DNA of 64,000 bases from Arcicella rosea (GTDB taxonomy: Bacteria; Bacteroidota; Bacteroidia; Cytophagales; Spirosomataceae): positions 115,452-179,451 of the forward strand of contig NZ_JACHKT010000008.1 of assembly GCF_014204325.1 (NCBI RefSeq). Reading direction: 5' to 3'. Of this stretch, positions 19,501-26,309 are shown in pieces; positions within the stretch are counted from its first letter, which is position 1, and every line of letters starts with the position of its first letter. The notes beneath the pieces were generated by a model that saw only the letters and a list, made by a program, of their open reading frames with translations, was not told the origin of the DNA and searched no databases. Position numbers and translations under genes: made by a program.

Positions 19501-22031
19501 TTAATGGTGTTACCCACACTCACCGCAAATAATTTGGTTGAACTTCCTAAGCAAATAAGCGTGTCGCTTTTCAAATTGAAAGGTGCTATTGGTTTTGCTT
19601 TAATCGTTAATATCGTGTTAGCAACAGTAGCATTACAAACTGAAACTGCTCCGTCTGGGTCATTCGATGTAAATGTTAAAATAATTGAACCGTCTGCCAT
19701 ATCAGCCGCAGATGGTGTATATTTTGCTGTTAAGCTATTGGCATTATCAAAAGTTCCTGTTCCGTCTGTTGTCCAAACACCGCTTGTTGCTCCACCACTT
19801 AAAATCGCATTTAATTGTACAGGACTTGCAACGCCTCCACAAATTGGTAAAAGTGCCGTTAAACTAACTACTGGAGGATTTGTACATTGACAAGAATTAA
19901 TATTGACAACAACCATTGCTCCATCGCTGTAGCAACCATTGCTTGATTTTTCAAAAAGGAAATAAGTTCCTGCACCAATAGCAGTAGGATTTGAAATAAC
20001 TGGAGAAGAAGTAGAATTAGCAGTATGCCATTCAAAAATTCCACCTACTGAAACAGTACTTGTAATAGCATTAGCTAAATTCACTGTTGTAGCATTAATA
20101 GCACAATTATTAGCAATACTTGCAATGACTGATGGCGTTGTAGGTTTTGGCGTAACGGCAATTTCTACAGATGCTTTTTCACTTGGACAAGCACTACCTG
20201 TATTGCTAACAACACTTAAAAAATAAGTAGTCGTTTGCGTTGGTGATACAGTAATTGAAGAAGTAGTAGCAAATGGAGTGGTAGCAGTAGCCGAAGTAAA
20301 CCATTGGAAAATTGGATTTGTAACACCTGGAGTTCCTATCGTTACTGTTCCTCCTGAACAAACTGTTGTTCCTAATATAAATGGAGCAGCTAAAGTAGTT
20401 TTTACAGCAAAGCCAACGCCTACTGCATCTAATTGTGCACATTTTCCACTGGTATTAATGGTAGTTTGTAAATCACTTGCTTTCGTAACACCAAAAATTA
20501 CAGATGATAAATTCAAGAAATTGCTACTAGCTGAATTAGCATCATATACTAAAGTAAATATTTTATAGTCATCTGGAAGCCCAACTGTAAATGATGGCGT
20601 ACTGCTAATTTGTTGAATAGTATTGGTAGTACCTTTTGTTAAAATATAACTCACAGAATAGTTAGTAGGTACTGTTGGCGACACACCCGTTGTTGCAGTT
20701 AGGACAACTGTACCACCAGCCGCTGGCAAACACAAACTTGTATTTGTTGCCGTTAAAGTTCCACTTCCAATAATACAGTCTGATACTAAACCAGCTCCAA
20801 TGGTTAAATTATTTCTACCAACATCACCTGCAGGTTTTGTTACATCTATTGCAATATTATTTGTAAAACCGCCTATTCCAGCATCAGAATCATTATTTGC
20901 ATTACTTCCCGGCGCATTTGGAATTACAAATGTTTTTCCGCTTGGTAAAACAAATTTTACTTTATAAGAACCAGACATTAAATTACTGAATAAGTATGCT
21001 CCTCCATCAGCAGTAACATCAGTAGCTAAAAGCGTATTATCAGTAGCATCATATAATTCAACAGTGATGCCATTTAAACCTGCTTCACCTGTATTTTTAA
21101 TTCCATTTCCATCAACATCACTCCAAACTACACTTCCAATCGAACCAAAAACACCCGGTGTAAATTTGATTGCACAACATCCATTTACTGGACAACGTCC
21201 ATTGCTGGCAGTAAAAGCATATTCAGTATAATCAGTGATTGCGGTAATTCTGATGTTTCCATCAGGTAAAAGTGTGACGCCAGCAGTAGCACTAGTAACT
21301 ATTGTTGGAGTACCCGAAATACCTACTTTTTTAGTCCAAACAATATTCGTAAAACCTGTTGGTAAGTTTGTTGTATATTCGTCACCTTCATAAAAATACT
21401 CTTCAATTGAAAAACAAGTAGCATCTTGATCATCCTCTAAAATCAAACGATTATTTGGTGTAGAATCAGTGTCTTGTTCAGTCTGTTTGGTAATTTCAGC
21501 GGTATTAAACCAAAAACCTCTTTTGTTAACAGTTGCTACGATGGTCATCGTAAGTTCTAAAGTACTTCCAGCTACTTCGCCAACATTCCATATAACGCTG
21601 GTAACACCAGCGTTTGTAGTAGTTGTAGCAGAACCAACTCCATTAACATTCAAAGATTTAAACGTAACGCCTTCGGGAAGTACATTAGTTAATTCTACTC
21701 CTGTGGCTTTATCAGGATTGATGTTGGTGATTTTTACGGTATAAGTAATATCCGAACCAAGTGTTGGGTTTTGATTGCTGACGCTTGTACTCACCGACAA
21801 ATCTGGCATAGCGGCAACAGTGTTGAATGACGAAACTAATGTTAAGAACATTACTCCAACAAAAGCACGACAAACAACCATTGCATAACGGTTTTGTAGG
21901 CTCGTATTGCTAAATAATGATAACACAGCCCAAAACGATGCTAAAAAATTAACGCCAGTTTTAGGTGTAAGTTTTTTGGCAACTACTTCAAACGAGCAGT
22001 CACTAAACCAATTCAACAGTGTTGTTTTCAT
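13566..22031 (-). CDS. Giant secreted adhesin with DUF11, SdrD-B-like and Cys-rich Ig-like repeats and a type IX CHU_C domain
   Basis: The start chosen is the ATG at 22031 (2821 residues), which follows an A-rich leader; upstream candidates are an ATG at 22109 and a TTG at 22151. A hydrophobic export segment lies late (about residues 52-73, ending NTVAA). Domains in order: DUF11 (about 74-178), SdrD-B-like (296-414), two DUF11 (901-1019, 1028-1158), six Ig-like repeats with four Cys each (1164-1581; core pattern CLG..ITLTATGC.GTV.W), DUF11 (1698-1805), DUF11 (1813-1943), a seventh Ig-like repeat (from 1945), DUF11 (2104-2220), three more divergent beta repeats, and a CHU_C/TIGR04131-type C-terminal domain (2716-2821; HGFSPNGDGVNDTF, VEVYNRWGSLVY). 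It should be exported by type IX secretion and act at the cell surface in adhesion or gliding, with the adjacent PorP/SprF as partner. Two large segments are internally duplicated. Confidence 0.92.
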   Translation of the reverse strand: MKTTLLNWFSDCSFEVVAKKLTPKTGVNFLASFWAVLSLFSNTSLQNRYAMVVCRAFVGVMFLTLVSSFNTVAAMPDLSVSTSVSNQNPTLGSDITYTVKITNINPDKATGVELTNVLPEGVTFKSLNVNGVGSATTTTNAGVTSVIWNVGEVAGSTLELTMTIVATVNKRGFWFNTAEITKQTEQDTDSTPNNRLILEDDQDATCFSIEEYFYEGDEYTTNLPTGFTNIVWTKKVGISGTPTIVTSATAGVTLLPDGNIRITAITDYTEYAFTASNGRCPVNGCCAIKFTPGVFGSIGSVVWSDVDGNGIKNTGEAGLNGITVELYDATDNTLLATDVTADGGAYLFSNLMSGSYKVKFVLPSGKTFVIPNAPGSNANNDSDAGIGGFTNNIAIDVTKPAGDVGRNNLTIGAGLVSDCIIGSGTLTATNTSLCLPAAGGTVVLTATTGVSPTVPTNYSVSYILTKGTTNTIQQISSTPSFTVGLPDDYKIFTLVYDANSASSNFLNLSSVIFGVTKASDLQTTINTSGKCAQLDAVGVGFAVKTTLAAPFILGTTVCSGGTVTIGTPGVTNPIFQWFTSATATTPFATTSSITVSPTQTTTYFLSVVSNTGSACPSEKASVEIAVTPKPTTPSVIASIANNCAINATTVNLANAITSTVSVGGIFEWHTANSTSSPVISNPTAIGAGTYFLFEKSSNGCYSDGAMVVVNINSCQCTNPPVVSLTALLPICGGVASPVQLNAILSGGATSGVWTTDGTGTFDNANSLTAKYTPSAADMADGSIILTFTSNDPDGAVSVCNATVANTILTIKAKPIAPFNLKSDTLICLGSSTKLFAVSVGNTIKWYTSATSTTAIGIGSDLGFTVSPTSEGTFTYFAEATSPDGCVSDRTSISFKVQKCFTDLAVVKTVITAPDASTSPSYLLGQEIAYTIDARNIGTLNSNNVTVTDLLPQGATFVSAIPTGQYNSTTGVWNVGSLSEGSNKILLINVRLTRTGSIANTATITGTEDDPSKSANNTSTATVTVAQRADLSLVKSVSNLTPNVGDTLTYTLTVSNAGPNVATNVEIKDIIPTGLTFISSTNTTHTSGVITGTIGSIPVGSSQVFTYRAKVVSAGTITSAAEVTKSDQPDPDSTPANGTNNTEDDRSSVTIVATELCNLVAPVITATNSTICLNGQTTLTATGCTGSTIVWSSGQTNVASITVSPTNTRTYTASCQTTTCQSPSSNVISITVTNIAAPSLTSSQGSICVGESSVLTATGCSGVVEWQVAGLPTGNTLTVTPSTSQTFAAKCKASGCESALASISVIVTQKPNAPEILAEKTEICPSESITLTALNCNGSVRWNTGQTTTSILVTPLVETSYTATCTVNGCISNASTARIIKVVPIPAPTINTTGLTICPGASTTLSASGCTGVVTWYFDDRTATGANLTITPTRSTSYAVTCSTAFCTSVKSQQVVVAVENPAIPVITSATSSICLGSTLQLTASGCSGTVNWSDGQRGAIVSVSPTTTTSYTATCSIGQCTSAPSLSRTITVTRTTAPVITSDKTTVCLGQSITLTATGCSGTVRWSDGTTGNPKTILPSANVRFTANCESSACISPNSNELSLVVNTTPTISTPISINTILAAGGIANLTQLVTSSTPTGTNLVFRTTNSPLSTAILTPTSVGAGTYFAFYQSVEGCYSAGARIIVFDGSTAQNADVALQISADKTTAKLNDNVNFLISVTNNGPDVARNVVITNPLPAGLTFVSSSSGLTISGGQIVINLDSLERGQVRTFAYVAKMAVRTSVVNPASVTSFKDSNLTNNNGSVTIIGENADLSLVKTVSNLTPTVGDTLTYTLTVSNAGPNVATNVEIKDIIPTGLTFISSTNTTHTSGVITGTIASIPVGSSQVFTYRAKVVSAGTITSAAEVTKSDQPDPDSTPANGTTNTEDDRSSVTIVAKEFCNLVAPVITSNRTTVCLGQSITLTATGCVGTVRWSDGSTANPKTILPSANVTFTATCESGVCISPNSNGLSFVVNTTPTGSTPVTINASIATGATADLTQLVTSSTPTGAILVFRTTNSPISNVVLTPTAVSVGTYFAFYQSVDGCYSAGARIIIDNGSTSLEADVAIKIEADRTSARLDENINFLISVTNNGPNTARNLAITNPLPAGLTFVSSSTGLTISGGQILINLDSLERGQIRTFAYVAKMKVTTTVVNPASVTSFRDSNLANNNSSVTINGENTGVDCKIGLAMSVADTSIVRPGVYNVVYRLIAKNFCSDTLKNINLTSSLASTFKSPVTVTMIQSPTLGRGSRLVVNNGFSLLDSNLVNRATSLMLPNAIDTITYVVQVVTGGNTGPYNSQALITGTRPNTEVLTAKSSDGTNVNATPSITKVPLGPPNTIIGLAKELVSTGLKRDSANVWTVPYRIRVVNMGAFDIKKLSVKDSLDGVFTFKGAVLIGKPVVTSTKAGITINPNYTGKGLNTNLLVDSLSTLLRGDSAIINLTVRVNVAAATDSVFNNVAVGVGLGTDNKSYTDVSTNGVSPDINKDANPNNDNVATPVIIKKETGLNSQASIGLSLSAVTDTTAQSDGSYNVTLTLVAKNYGPVLLNNVTLSNDLETTIGKQVSSWTILGRPILVRGMNADLNTTFNGRRDTTLTVSASTALAAGDSIVITYIVNVTKPLIDTLFTFAHAKAVSVESTPANVTDSSVNGNNPDPNRDGKPLESSPTPMAFPKKVSVISIPHGFSPNGDGVNDTFVIDGVNPDERASVEVYNRWGSLVYASTDYKNDWNGIPNTGTRLIEVGDGLPSGTYFYVVTVYKRASGEKVTLPANVEPVRYMTISR
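15372..16200 (-). repeat. Adhesin internal duplication X, copy 1
   Basis: This 829-bp segment aligns without gaps to 16596-17424 at a constant offset of 1224 bp (408 codons). It encodes an Ig-like repeat followed by a DUF11 domain. Similarity at DNA level is high by eye. Confidence 0.85.
16186..16595 (-). repeat. Adhesin internal duplication Y, copy 1
   Basis: This 410-bp segment is nearly identical and gap-free to 18541-18950 and encodes one DUF11 domain (starting ADLSLVKTVSNLTP). Only scattered substitutions are seen, which suggests recent duplication or gene conversion. Confidence 0.88.
16596..17424 (-). repeat. Adhesin internal duplication X, copy 2
   Basis: Partner of 15372-16200, offset exactly 1224 bp. 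It encodes the sixth Ig-like repeat and the following DUF11 domain. Confidence 0.85.
18541..18950 (-). repeat. Adhesin internal duplication Y, copy 2
   Basis: Partner of 16186-16595. In protein order the gene reads Y, six Ig-like repeats, DUF11, then Y, one Ig-like repeat, DUF11. Confidence 0.88.
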
Positions 22032-22671
22032 TAGTTTTTTGCTTTTATCAATCGAGTTGCTTAAGTAAAAAAATTGATTCATTATTCGTACAGTTAGTAG
22101 ATTGTCCATTTTATATCCTGAAATACTCCTCTGAATCTGTTTGATGAACAATTGAGTGTCTAATCAAATTGATTAAAATATATTTAAACTCGCTTCAATA
22201 TTTAGTTTTCTGATAGAAATGACTAAATGTGGTAATTGAGTTGCCTAAAATTACACTTTCGTAAAAAGTTAAATAACACCATGATTATCAACACTTTAAA
22301 TAAAATAAAAAGACAATATTTTTTAAAAATGTCTTTTCATTACTGATAAAATGTTAATTCACACCCCAAAAAGCATCCAAAATTGTGCCAAAGAACGAAA
22401 AAGAATAAACTATTTTTAACACTAGAAATATCGACTTTAACACCATAAATAGGCATTTATCAATTCATTGAGGACTTTTTTTAACAAAAAAGATAAGTAG
22501 ATTTTCCAAAACCAAAGTAGCTAATAAACTGTCATTTTTATTTACATGAAATTTCGAGTATTTTCAGGAAGTATTAAACTGTATTATTTTAGTGGTAGTC
22601 AGCATGAAAAAAATGAAATATTTTTTTCATAAAAGCAATACGAAGAAAACAATCGGTGTATTCTGATATAG
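22032..22671. other. Divergent promoter region, adhesin / sigma factor
   Basis: About 640 AT-rich bases between divergent starts. It includes the in-frame but probably untranslated upstream extension of the adhesin ORF (to 22151) and an A/T-only symmetric stretch at 22604-22630 close to the sigma gene. No recognisable operator or small gene was seen. Confidence 0.4.
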
Positions 22672-23208
22672 ATGACGACAGAACAACTACTACATACATT
22701 AAAACAGTGCCGAAAGAATGACCGTAATGCCCAACGAGAGCTATATGAAAGCTTTTACAGGTATGGGTTGTCGGTTTGTGTACGCTATGTGGCAGATATT
22801 GATACGTCCAGAGAATTGTTAAATGATGGTTTCATGAAAGTGTTTAGTAATATAGATCAATACAAGCCCGATTATCCTTTTGTCAACTGGTTCAAAAGGA
22901 TTTTAGTGAATACTTGTATTAATCATCTTCGGAAATCACATCAAGAAATCCCGACTGCTGAATTAGTAGAAGCATCTGAAATGGGTATGGAAATGGATTT
23001 ATTTGGAAAGTTTTCGGTTGAAGAAATCGCTATCCTCATCCAACAATTGTCGCCTGCCTACAGAACGATTTTTAATCTACACGTTATTGAAGGTTATGAA
23101 CATAAAGAAATTGCCGAAATGTTGAATATTTCAATTGGCACTTCGCTTTCTAACCTTCATAAGGCCCGAAAAAAATTACAAGAATTGATTTTAACTAATA
23201 ATTTTTAA
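22672..23208 (+). CDS. ECF-type RNA polymerase sigma factor
   Basis: At 178 residues it has the two-domain ECF layout. Region 2 (about 15-90) contains NDGFMKVFSNIDQYKPDYPF and the -10-reading helix VNWFKRILVNTCINHLRK. Region 4 (about 120-175) contains LSPAYRTIFNLHVIEGYEHK and the helix-turn-helix EIAEMLNISIGTSLSNLHKARKKLQ. Region 3 is absent, as expected. The next gene, 135 bp downstream, encodes a one-TM protein with a cytoplasmic N-terminus and probably binds this factor. The regulon is unknown; the downstream outer-membrane barrel is a likely target. Confidence 0.93.
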   Translation: MTTEQLLHTLKQCRKNDRNAQRELYESFYRYGLSVCVRYVADIDTSRELLNDGFMKVFSNIDQYKPDYPFVNWFKRILVNTCINHLRKSHQEIPTAELVEASEMGMEMDLFGKFSVEEIAILIQQLSPAYRTIFNLHVIEGYEHKEIAEMLNISIGTSLSNLHKARKKLQELILTNNF

Positions 23209-23343
23209 ATATACTTAACGATTATCTTTTAAGTAGTGATTAATAAATAGCGATTGGCAATTAGCATTTCAAACATCCAGTTATCAAACATTTATAAGAA
23301 CTAAAAACGATAATCATTTTTTAGTTATCAAAGCACTAAAATC

Positions 23344-24549
23344 ATGGATGAACAAGATTTTGACCGACTGTTTGGTTCGCAGCTCCCCAATTTTGCGGGT
23401 AGTGACTGGCGGGAAATGGAAGGGCGTTTGGAAAGACGAGATTTAAAACGGAAAATAACCAGATTAATGTGGGCTATCCCCTCAATAGCTACTATTATGT
23501 TTGGCGTTTCTGCGGTATTGTACCATTATTTGAATCAAACTCAGCAAAAACTAGCAGCATTAGAGAATCGTTTGGTAGCAGTACATGCCAAATATTCAAG
23601 TAAACCAGATACGATTTTTCAAAAAACAATAGTGTACGACACCATTTATCAAAAAGTATTCGTCACCAAAACAATTGTACAAGTACCCAATTCCATTGAA
23701 AAATTTACCAATAACCAAAACAACGCTTACTTCGAAAAATATGATAATAAAACTACTGAAGAACAATCTTTAATTGAAAGAGAAAAGTATATGGGAATCA
23801 ATAAATTGAATTTCAAAAGTCCAATTTTATATACTTCATCACTTGATAAAAAAAATATGATTGAATCTTTTAAGTCGGTGGAAATCGAAGAAGATTCGCT
23901 CATTACTGAAAGCCATTTTTCTATCATTCCAAAATCGCTTTCTATCGGTGCTTTAGGTGGTGTTCAGAAACCAATTGGCGATTTTTTTGAACGAGGTGGA
24001 GGTACTCAAATTGGCGTAAGAACAGTATTGGGTTATCATAATAGCAAAGGTTTGGAACGTTGGGGTGTGGTAATTGATTTCCAGAAAAACGACCTCTTTT
24101 TTGAGAATCACAAAGAAGATGGTTTCGGGCAATTCGGTGGTCTTTCAGGTACAATTGGAAATCCAGGTGGAGGGAAAAAACCATTGAAAAAAGTTGATGT
24201 CCCTAAGTTTTGTGCTTATCAAGTTGGCTTGGGCTTGCGTTACAACTTATTATTTAATCAAAACTTTAAACCTTATTTTGGAGTAAACTGGAGTGTGCAA
24301 ATACCTAACCAATATAATATAAATTACTATTATGAAGACCCAACAAACAACCAAAGTACCTCTAACAAACAAGCATCAGTGGCTAATTTGTTAGGGGGAA
24401 ATGTTGGGGCGACTTACCAATTTTCAAAACATTTATTAGCCAATGTAGAAATGTATTTTCAGACACAAGCGTTAAAAAACCAGAATCCATTAGATGCCCC
24501 AGCTACTTTAGGTGCTAGGCTTGGGCTTTTTTATCGATTTGGAAATTGA
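23344..24549 (+). CDS. Putative dual-membrane-spanning anti-sigma factor (cytoplasmic tail, TM, periplasmic linker, beta-barrel)
   Basis: Residues 1-40 are charged and helical (DWREMEGRLERRDLKRK) and should be cytoplasmic; 41-62 form one membrane segment (MWAIPSIATIMFGVSAVLYH). About 63-90 is a short coiled coil (TQQKLAALENRLVAVHAKY), and about 90-195 is a polar linker. About 197-401 has the alternating, glycine- and aromatic-rich pattern of an outer-membrane barrel, ending ARLGLFYRFGN with a terminal aromatic signal. There is no cleavable signal peptide. Placed directly after an ECF sigma gene, it fits the dual-membrane anti-sigma factors described in Bacteroides thetaiotaomicron (Dma), in which a barrel in the outer membrane is linked to an inner-membrane anti-sigma tail. 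The assignment is inferred from architecture; the tail has no recognised anti-sigma motif. Confidence 0.72.
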   Translation: MDEQDFDRLFGSQLPNFAGSDWREMEGRLERRDLKRKITRLMWAIPSIATIMFGVSAVLYHYLNQTQQKLAALENRLVAVHAKYSSKPDTIFQKTIVYDTIYQKVFVTKTIVQVPNSIEKFTNNQNNAYFEKYDNKTTEEQSLIEREKYMGINKLNFKSPILYTSSLDKKNMIESFKSVEIEEDSLITESHFSIIPKSLSIGALGGVQKPIGDFFERGGGTQIGVRTVLGYHNSKGLERWGVVIDFQKNDLFFENHKEDGFGQFGGLSGTIGNPGGGKKPLKKVDVPKFCAYQVGLGLRYNLLFNQNFKPYFGVNWSVQIPNQYNINYYYEDPTNNQSTSNKQASVANLLGGNVGATYQFSKHLLANVEMYFQTQALKNQNPLDAPATLGARLGLFYRFGN

Positions 24550-24665
24550 AGTAAATGCTAAGTTTTAAATATAATCCTTATTTGATTTCAGGTTTTCAGA
24601 AAAAAGCCTGCTGGTAAATTCTTTGTCTAAAAAAATATCTAACCACTATTGTTTATAGTAAAATC

Positions 24666-25328
24666 ATGAAAAACAATTCGATTAAAGTAGTTATTGCAAT
24701 GTATGTATTGAGTTTCGGATTCAATACAAATGCTCAAAGTACAAATCAAGAAGAACCTATTTTTGGAACGGTTCTCTCGAAAAAATCAACGAGCGATTCC
24801 ACTAAAAAGCCTTTTAATTTATTCAAGCCCGCTTTTTTAAGGCTTGGAATAATTGGCGGAAGTATGATTTCATTTGATGGAGGCAGAGGTTCAAATGGAG
24901 GAATGTTAGGTTTGCGAGTTGAATATGGTATTTCTAATCGTTTTTCAGTCGTTGGGCAATTTCAAAATAACAGAAGTAGGAATGATGATTTCCCAGATGC
25001 ACAAGCATCATTAGGTTTAAATTGGATGCCATTCAAGAGTAAACGTTTACAACCTTACGTTGGACTTGGCGTAGGTATTGGTGGAGATGGATTACGCAGA
25101 AATGATTTTCGCAATTCAGGAAGAAGATTTGATTATGATAATCTGAATGAAAGAAGACATGCTGAAGGTTTCGGTTTGTTAAAAACTGGCTTAAACTACG
25201 TATTAGCCAAACGCCTTATCGGAACAATAGAAGCTAATTATGAGATGCCATTTCAAAACAAAGATTCAAACGGAAATGCCAATATCGCTTTAGGTTTGTC
25301 GTATCAATTCGGAAGAAACAAAAAATAG
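24666..25328 (+). CDS. Outer-membrane beta-barrel protein
   Basis: The 220-residue protein has a signal peptide (ending NTNAQ) and a 160-residue C-terminal region of alternating hydrophobic strands with glycine-rich turns (GLRVEYGISNRFSVVGQF, LQPYVGLGVGIGGDG), ending LGLSYQFGRNKK. This suggests a small barrel, probably eight strands, of the OmpX/OmpW/OMP_b-brl kind. It comes third after the sigma factor and the tethered barrel protein on the same strand, so it is probably under the same sigma factor. Function unknown. Confidence 0.8.
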   Translation: MKNNSIKVVIAMYVLSFGFNTNAQSTNQEEPIFGTVLSKKSTSDSTKKPFNLFKPAFLRLGIIGGSMISFDGGRGSNGGMLGLRVEYGISNRFSVVGQFQNNRSRNDDFPDAQASLGLNWMPFKSKRLQPYVGLGVGIGGDGLRRNDFRNSGRRFDYDNLNERRHAEGFGLLKTGLNYVLAKRLIGTIEANYEMPFQNKDSNGNANIALGLSYQFGRNKK

Positions 25329-25412
25329 CAACACAAATTTGGTTTTTTATAAACGGTTGGGGCATTTGCCCTGACTGTTTCTTGAAAAATTTAGAAAATT
25401 TTCACGCATTAA

Positions 25413-25466
25413 TTTCAATCAAAAAATAATTTACTAACTGCTTAATAAATTATTTTTTGATTGAAA
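25413..25466. repeat. Perfect 21-bp AT-rich inverted repeat
   Basis: Arms 25413-25433 and 25446-25466 are perfectly complementary with a 12-nt loop. The core contains ATCAAAAAATAA on one side and TTATTTTTTGAT on the other. It lies between the barrel gene and the ACP-like gene. It could be a bidirectional terminator of low GC content or a palindromic insertion. Confidence 0.7.
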
Positions 25467-25521
25467 CCAGTAAAACGTTAATTCTTGCAATAGAAACCTC
25501 AACCCATAAAAATCATATTTT

Positions 25522-25767
25522 ATGAACACATCGGTCTTGGAAACAATCCAGTTTTTTTTAACAAAAACATTCTATGTAAAACCACATCATGTGAAACCTT
25601 ACACTAGAATTCATGAAGATTTGAGACTTAGCCAAATGGAGTTTTTAGAAATGGTTATGACTGTTGAAAATACATATCAAATACAACTAGCCGATAATGA
25701 ATTAGGACGTTGCAAGAAAATTAATGACCTCGCTCTGATGACTGAGCGAGCTTTAGGAAGAATATGA
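25522..25767 (+). CDS. Acyl-carrier-protein-like protein without the canonical serine
   Basis: The 81 residues align gap-free with bacterial ACP from helix 1 (VLETIQFFLTKTF, VKPHHVKPYTRI) to helix 4. In the attachment motif the usual D-S-L becomes S-Q-M (EDLRLSQMEFLEMVM): the phosphopantetheine serine is replaced by Gln, and a Ser sits one position earlier. Helix 2 otherwise keeps the pattern LEMVMTVENTYQIQLAD. So it is either a non-modified carrier homologue acting as a regulator, or uses the shifted serine. No fatty-acid genes are adjacent. The last 65 bases of the gene are included in a 76-bp unit that is duplicated in tandem downstream. Confidence 0.75.
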   Translation: MNTSVLETIQFFLTKTFYVKPHHVKPYTRIHEDLRLSQMEFLEMVMTVENTYQIQLADNELGRCKKINDLALMTERALGRI

Positions 25768-25854
25768 GAGTTTTTTTCTAGGACGTTGCAAGAAAATTAA
25801 TGACCTCGCTCTGATGACTGAGCGAGCTTTAGGAAGAATATGAGAGTTTTTTTC
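25703..25854 (+). repeat. Perfect 76-bp tandem duplication of the ACP-like gene's 3' end
   Basis: Units 25703-25778 and 25779-25854 are identical by eye. The unit holds the last 21 codons, the stop, and a T7 tract, plus an internal inverted repeat (CTCGCTC/GAGCGAG). The second copy is an untranslated remnant. Confidence 0.95.
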
Positions 25855-25880
25855 ATAGATGTAGAGTTTAAGTGAATTGG

Positions 25881-25912
25881 AAACGCCATAAAAAGACTTT
25901 ATGGCGTTTTTT
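25881..25912 (+). terminator. Terminator after the ACP-like gene
   Basis: An 11-bp stem (AACGCCATAAA/TTTATGGCGTT) with a 5-nt loop and a T-tract on the plus strand. Confidence 0.85.
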
Positions 25913-25943
25913 GTTACCCAAAAAAAACAGCTCATATCTCAAA

Positions 25944-25977
25944 ACAAAAAACCTCACGACTAGCGATAGTCATGAGG
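25944..25977 (-). terminator. Terminator-like hairpin facing the minus strand
   Basis: Stem CCTCA.GACTA/TAGTC.TGAGG with one mismatch. Read on the minus strand it is followed by TTTTTTGTTTTG, an intrinsic terminator, yet no minus-strand gene ends here. It could stop a small antisense transcript starting near 26020. Confidence 0.55.
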
Positions 25978-26223
25978 TAAATTGAGTATGTTAGTGCACA
26001 TTGTTGGATTGTATAGCAAAGGTGGTTACTTTATCGGAGAATTAAAATACGTATTTATACCTATTTTGAAGAAAAATAAACTTTAAAGTAGTAAAAAGAC
26101 ATTGATAAAATACTTAGAGATAAAATTAATAGAATATTCAGAGGCAAATTAATAAATGAATATTTTACCTGAATATGAATTATATCAATAGTTTATATTA
26201 ATGGTGGGCTTTTCTTCTGCCAA

Positions 26224-26257
26224 TTTGACATTTCAAGCTTTCTTGGAACTTAATTTG
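26224..26257 (+). promoter_or_regulatory. Possible htpG promoter
   Basis: TTTGACA at 26224-26230 and TTAATTTG at 26250-26257 (one mismatch to TAnnTTTG), 53 bp before the htpG ATG. The spacing is slightly long for the Bacteroidota consensus. Confidence 0.35.
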
Positions 26258-26309
26258 CGAATCAAGCTTTCATATAAGTTTGAAATGTTTTAAGCTAAAA
26301 AATGACAAA

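Noticed and set aside
14086..21744. Several plus-strand ORFs of 60-196 codons
   Set aside because: All lie antisense to the adhesin gene and reflect its repeated Thr/Ser/Val codons; no independent support.
23344..24549. FecR-type anti-sigma factor with TonB receptor (SusC/D system)
   Set aside because: No FecR domain and no SusC/SusD pair follow the sigma factor; the C-terminus is a barrel instead.
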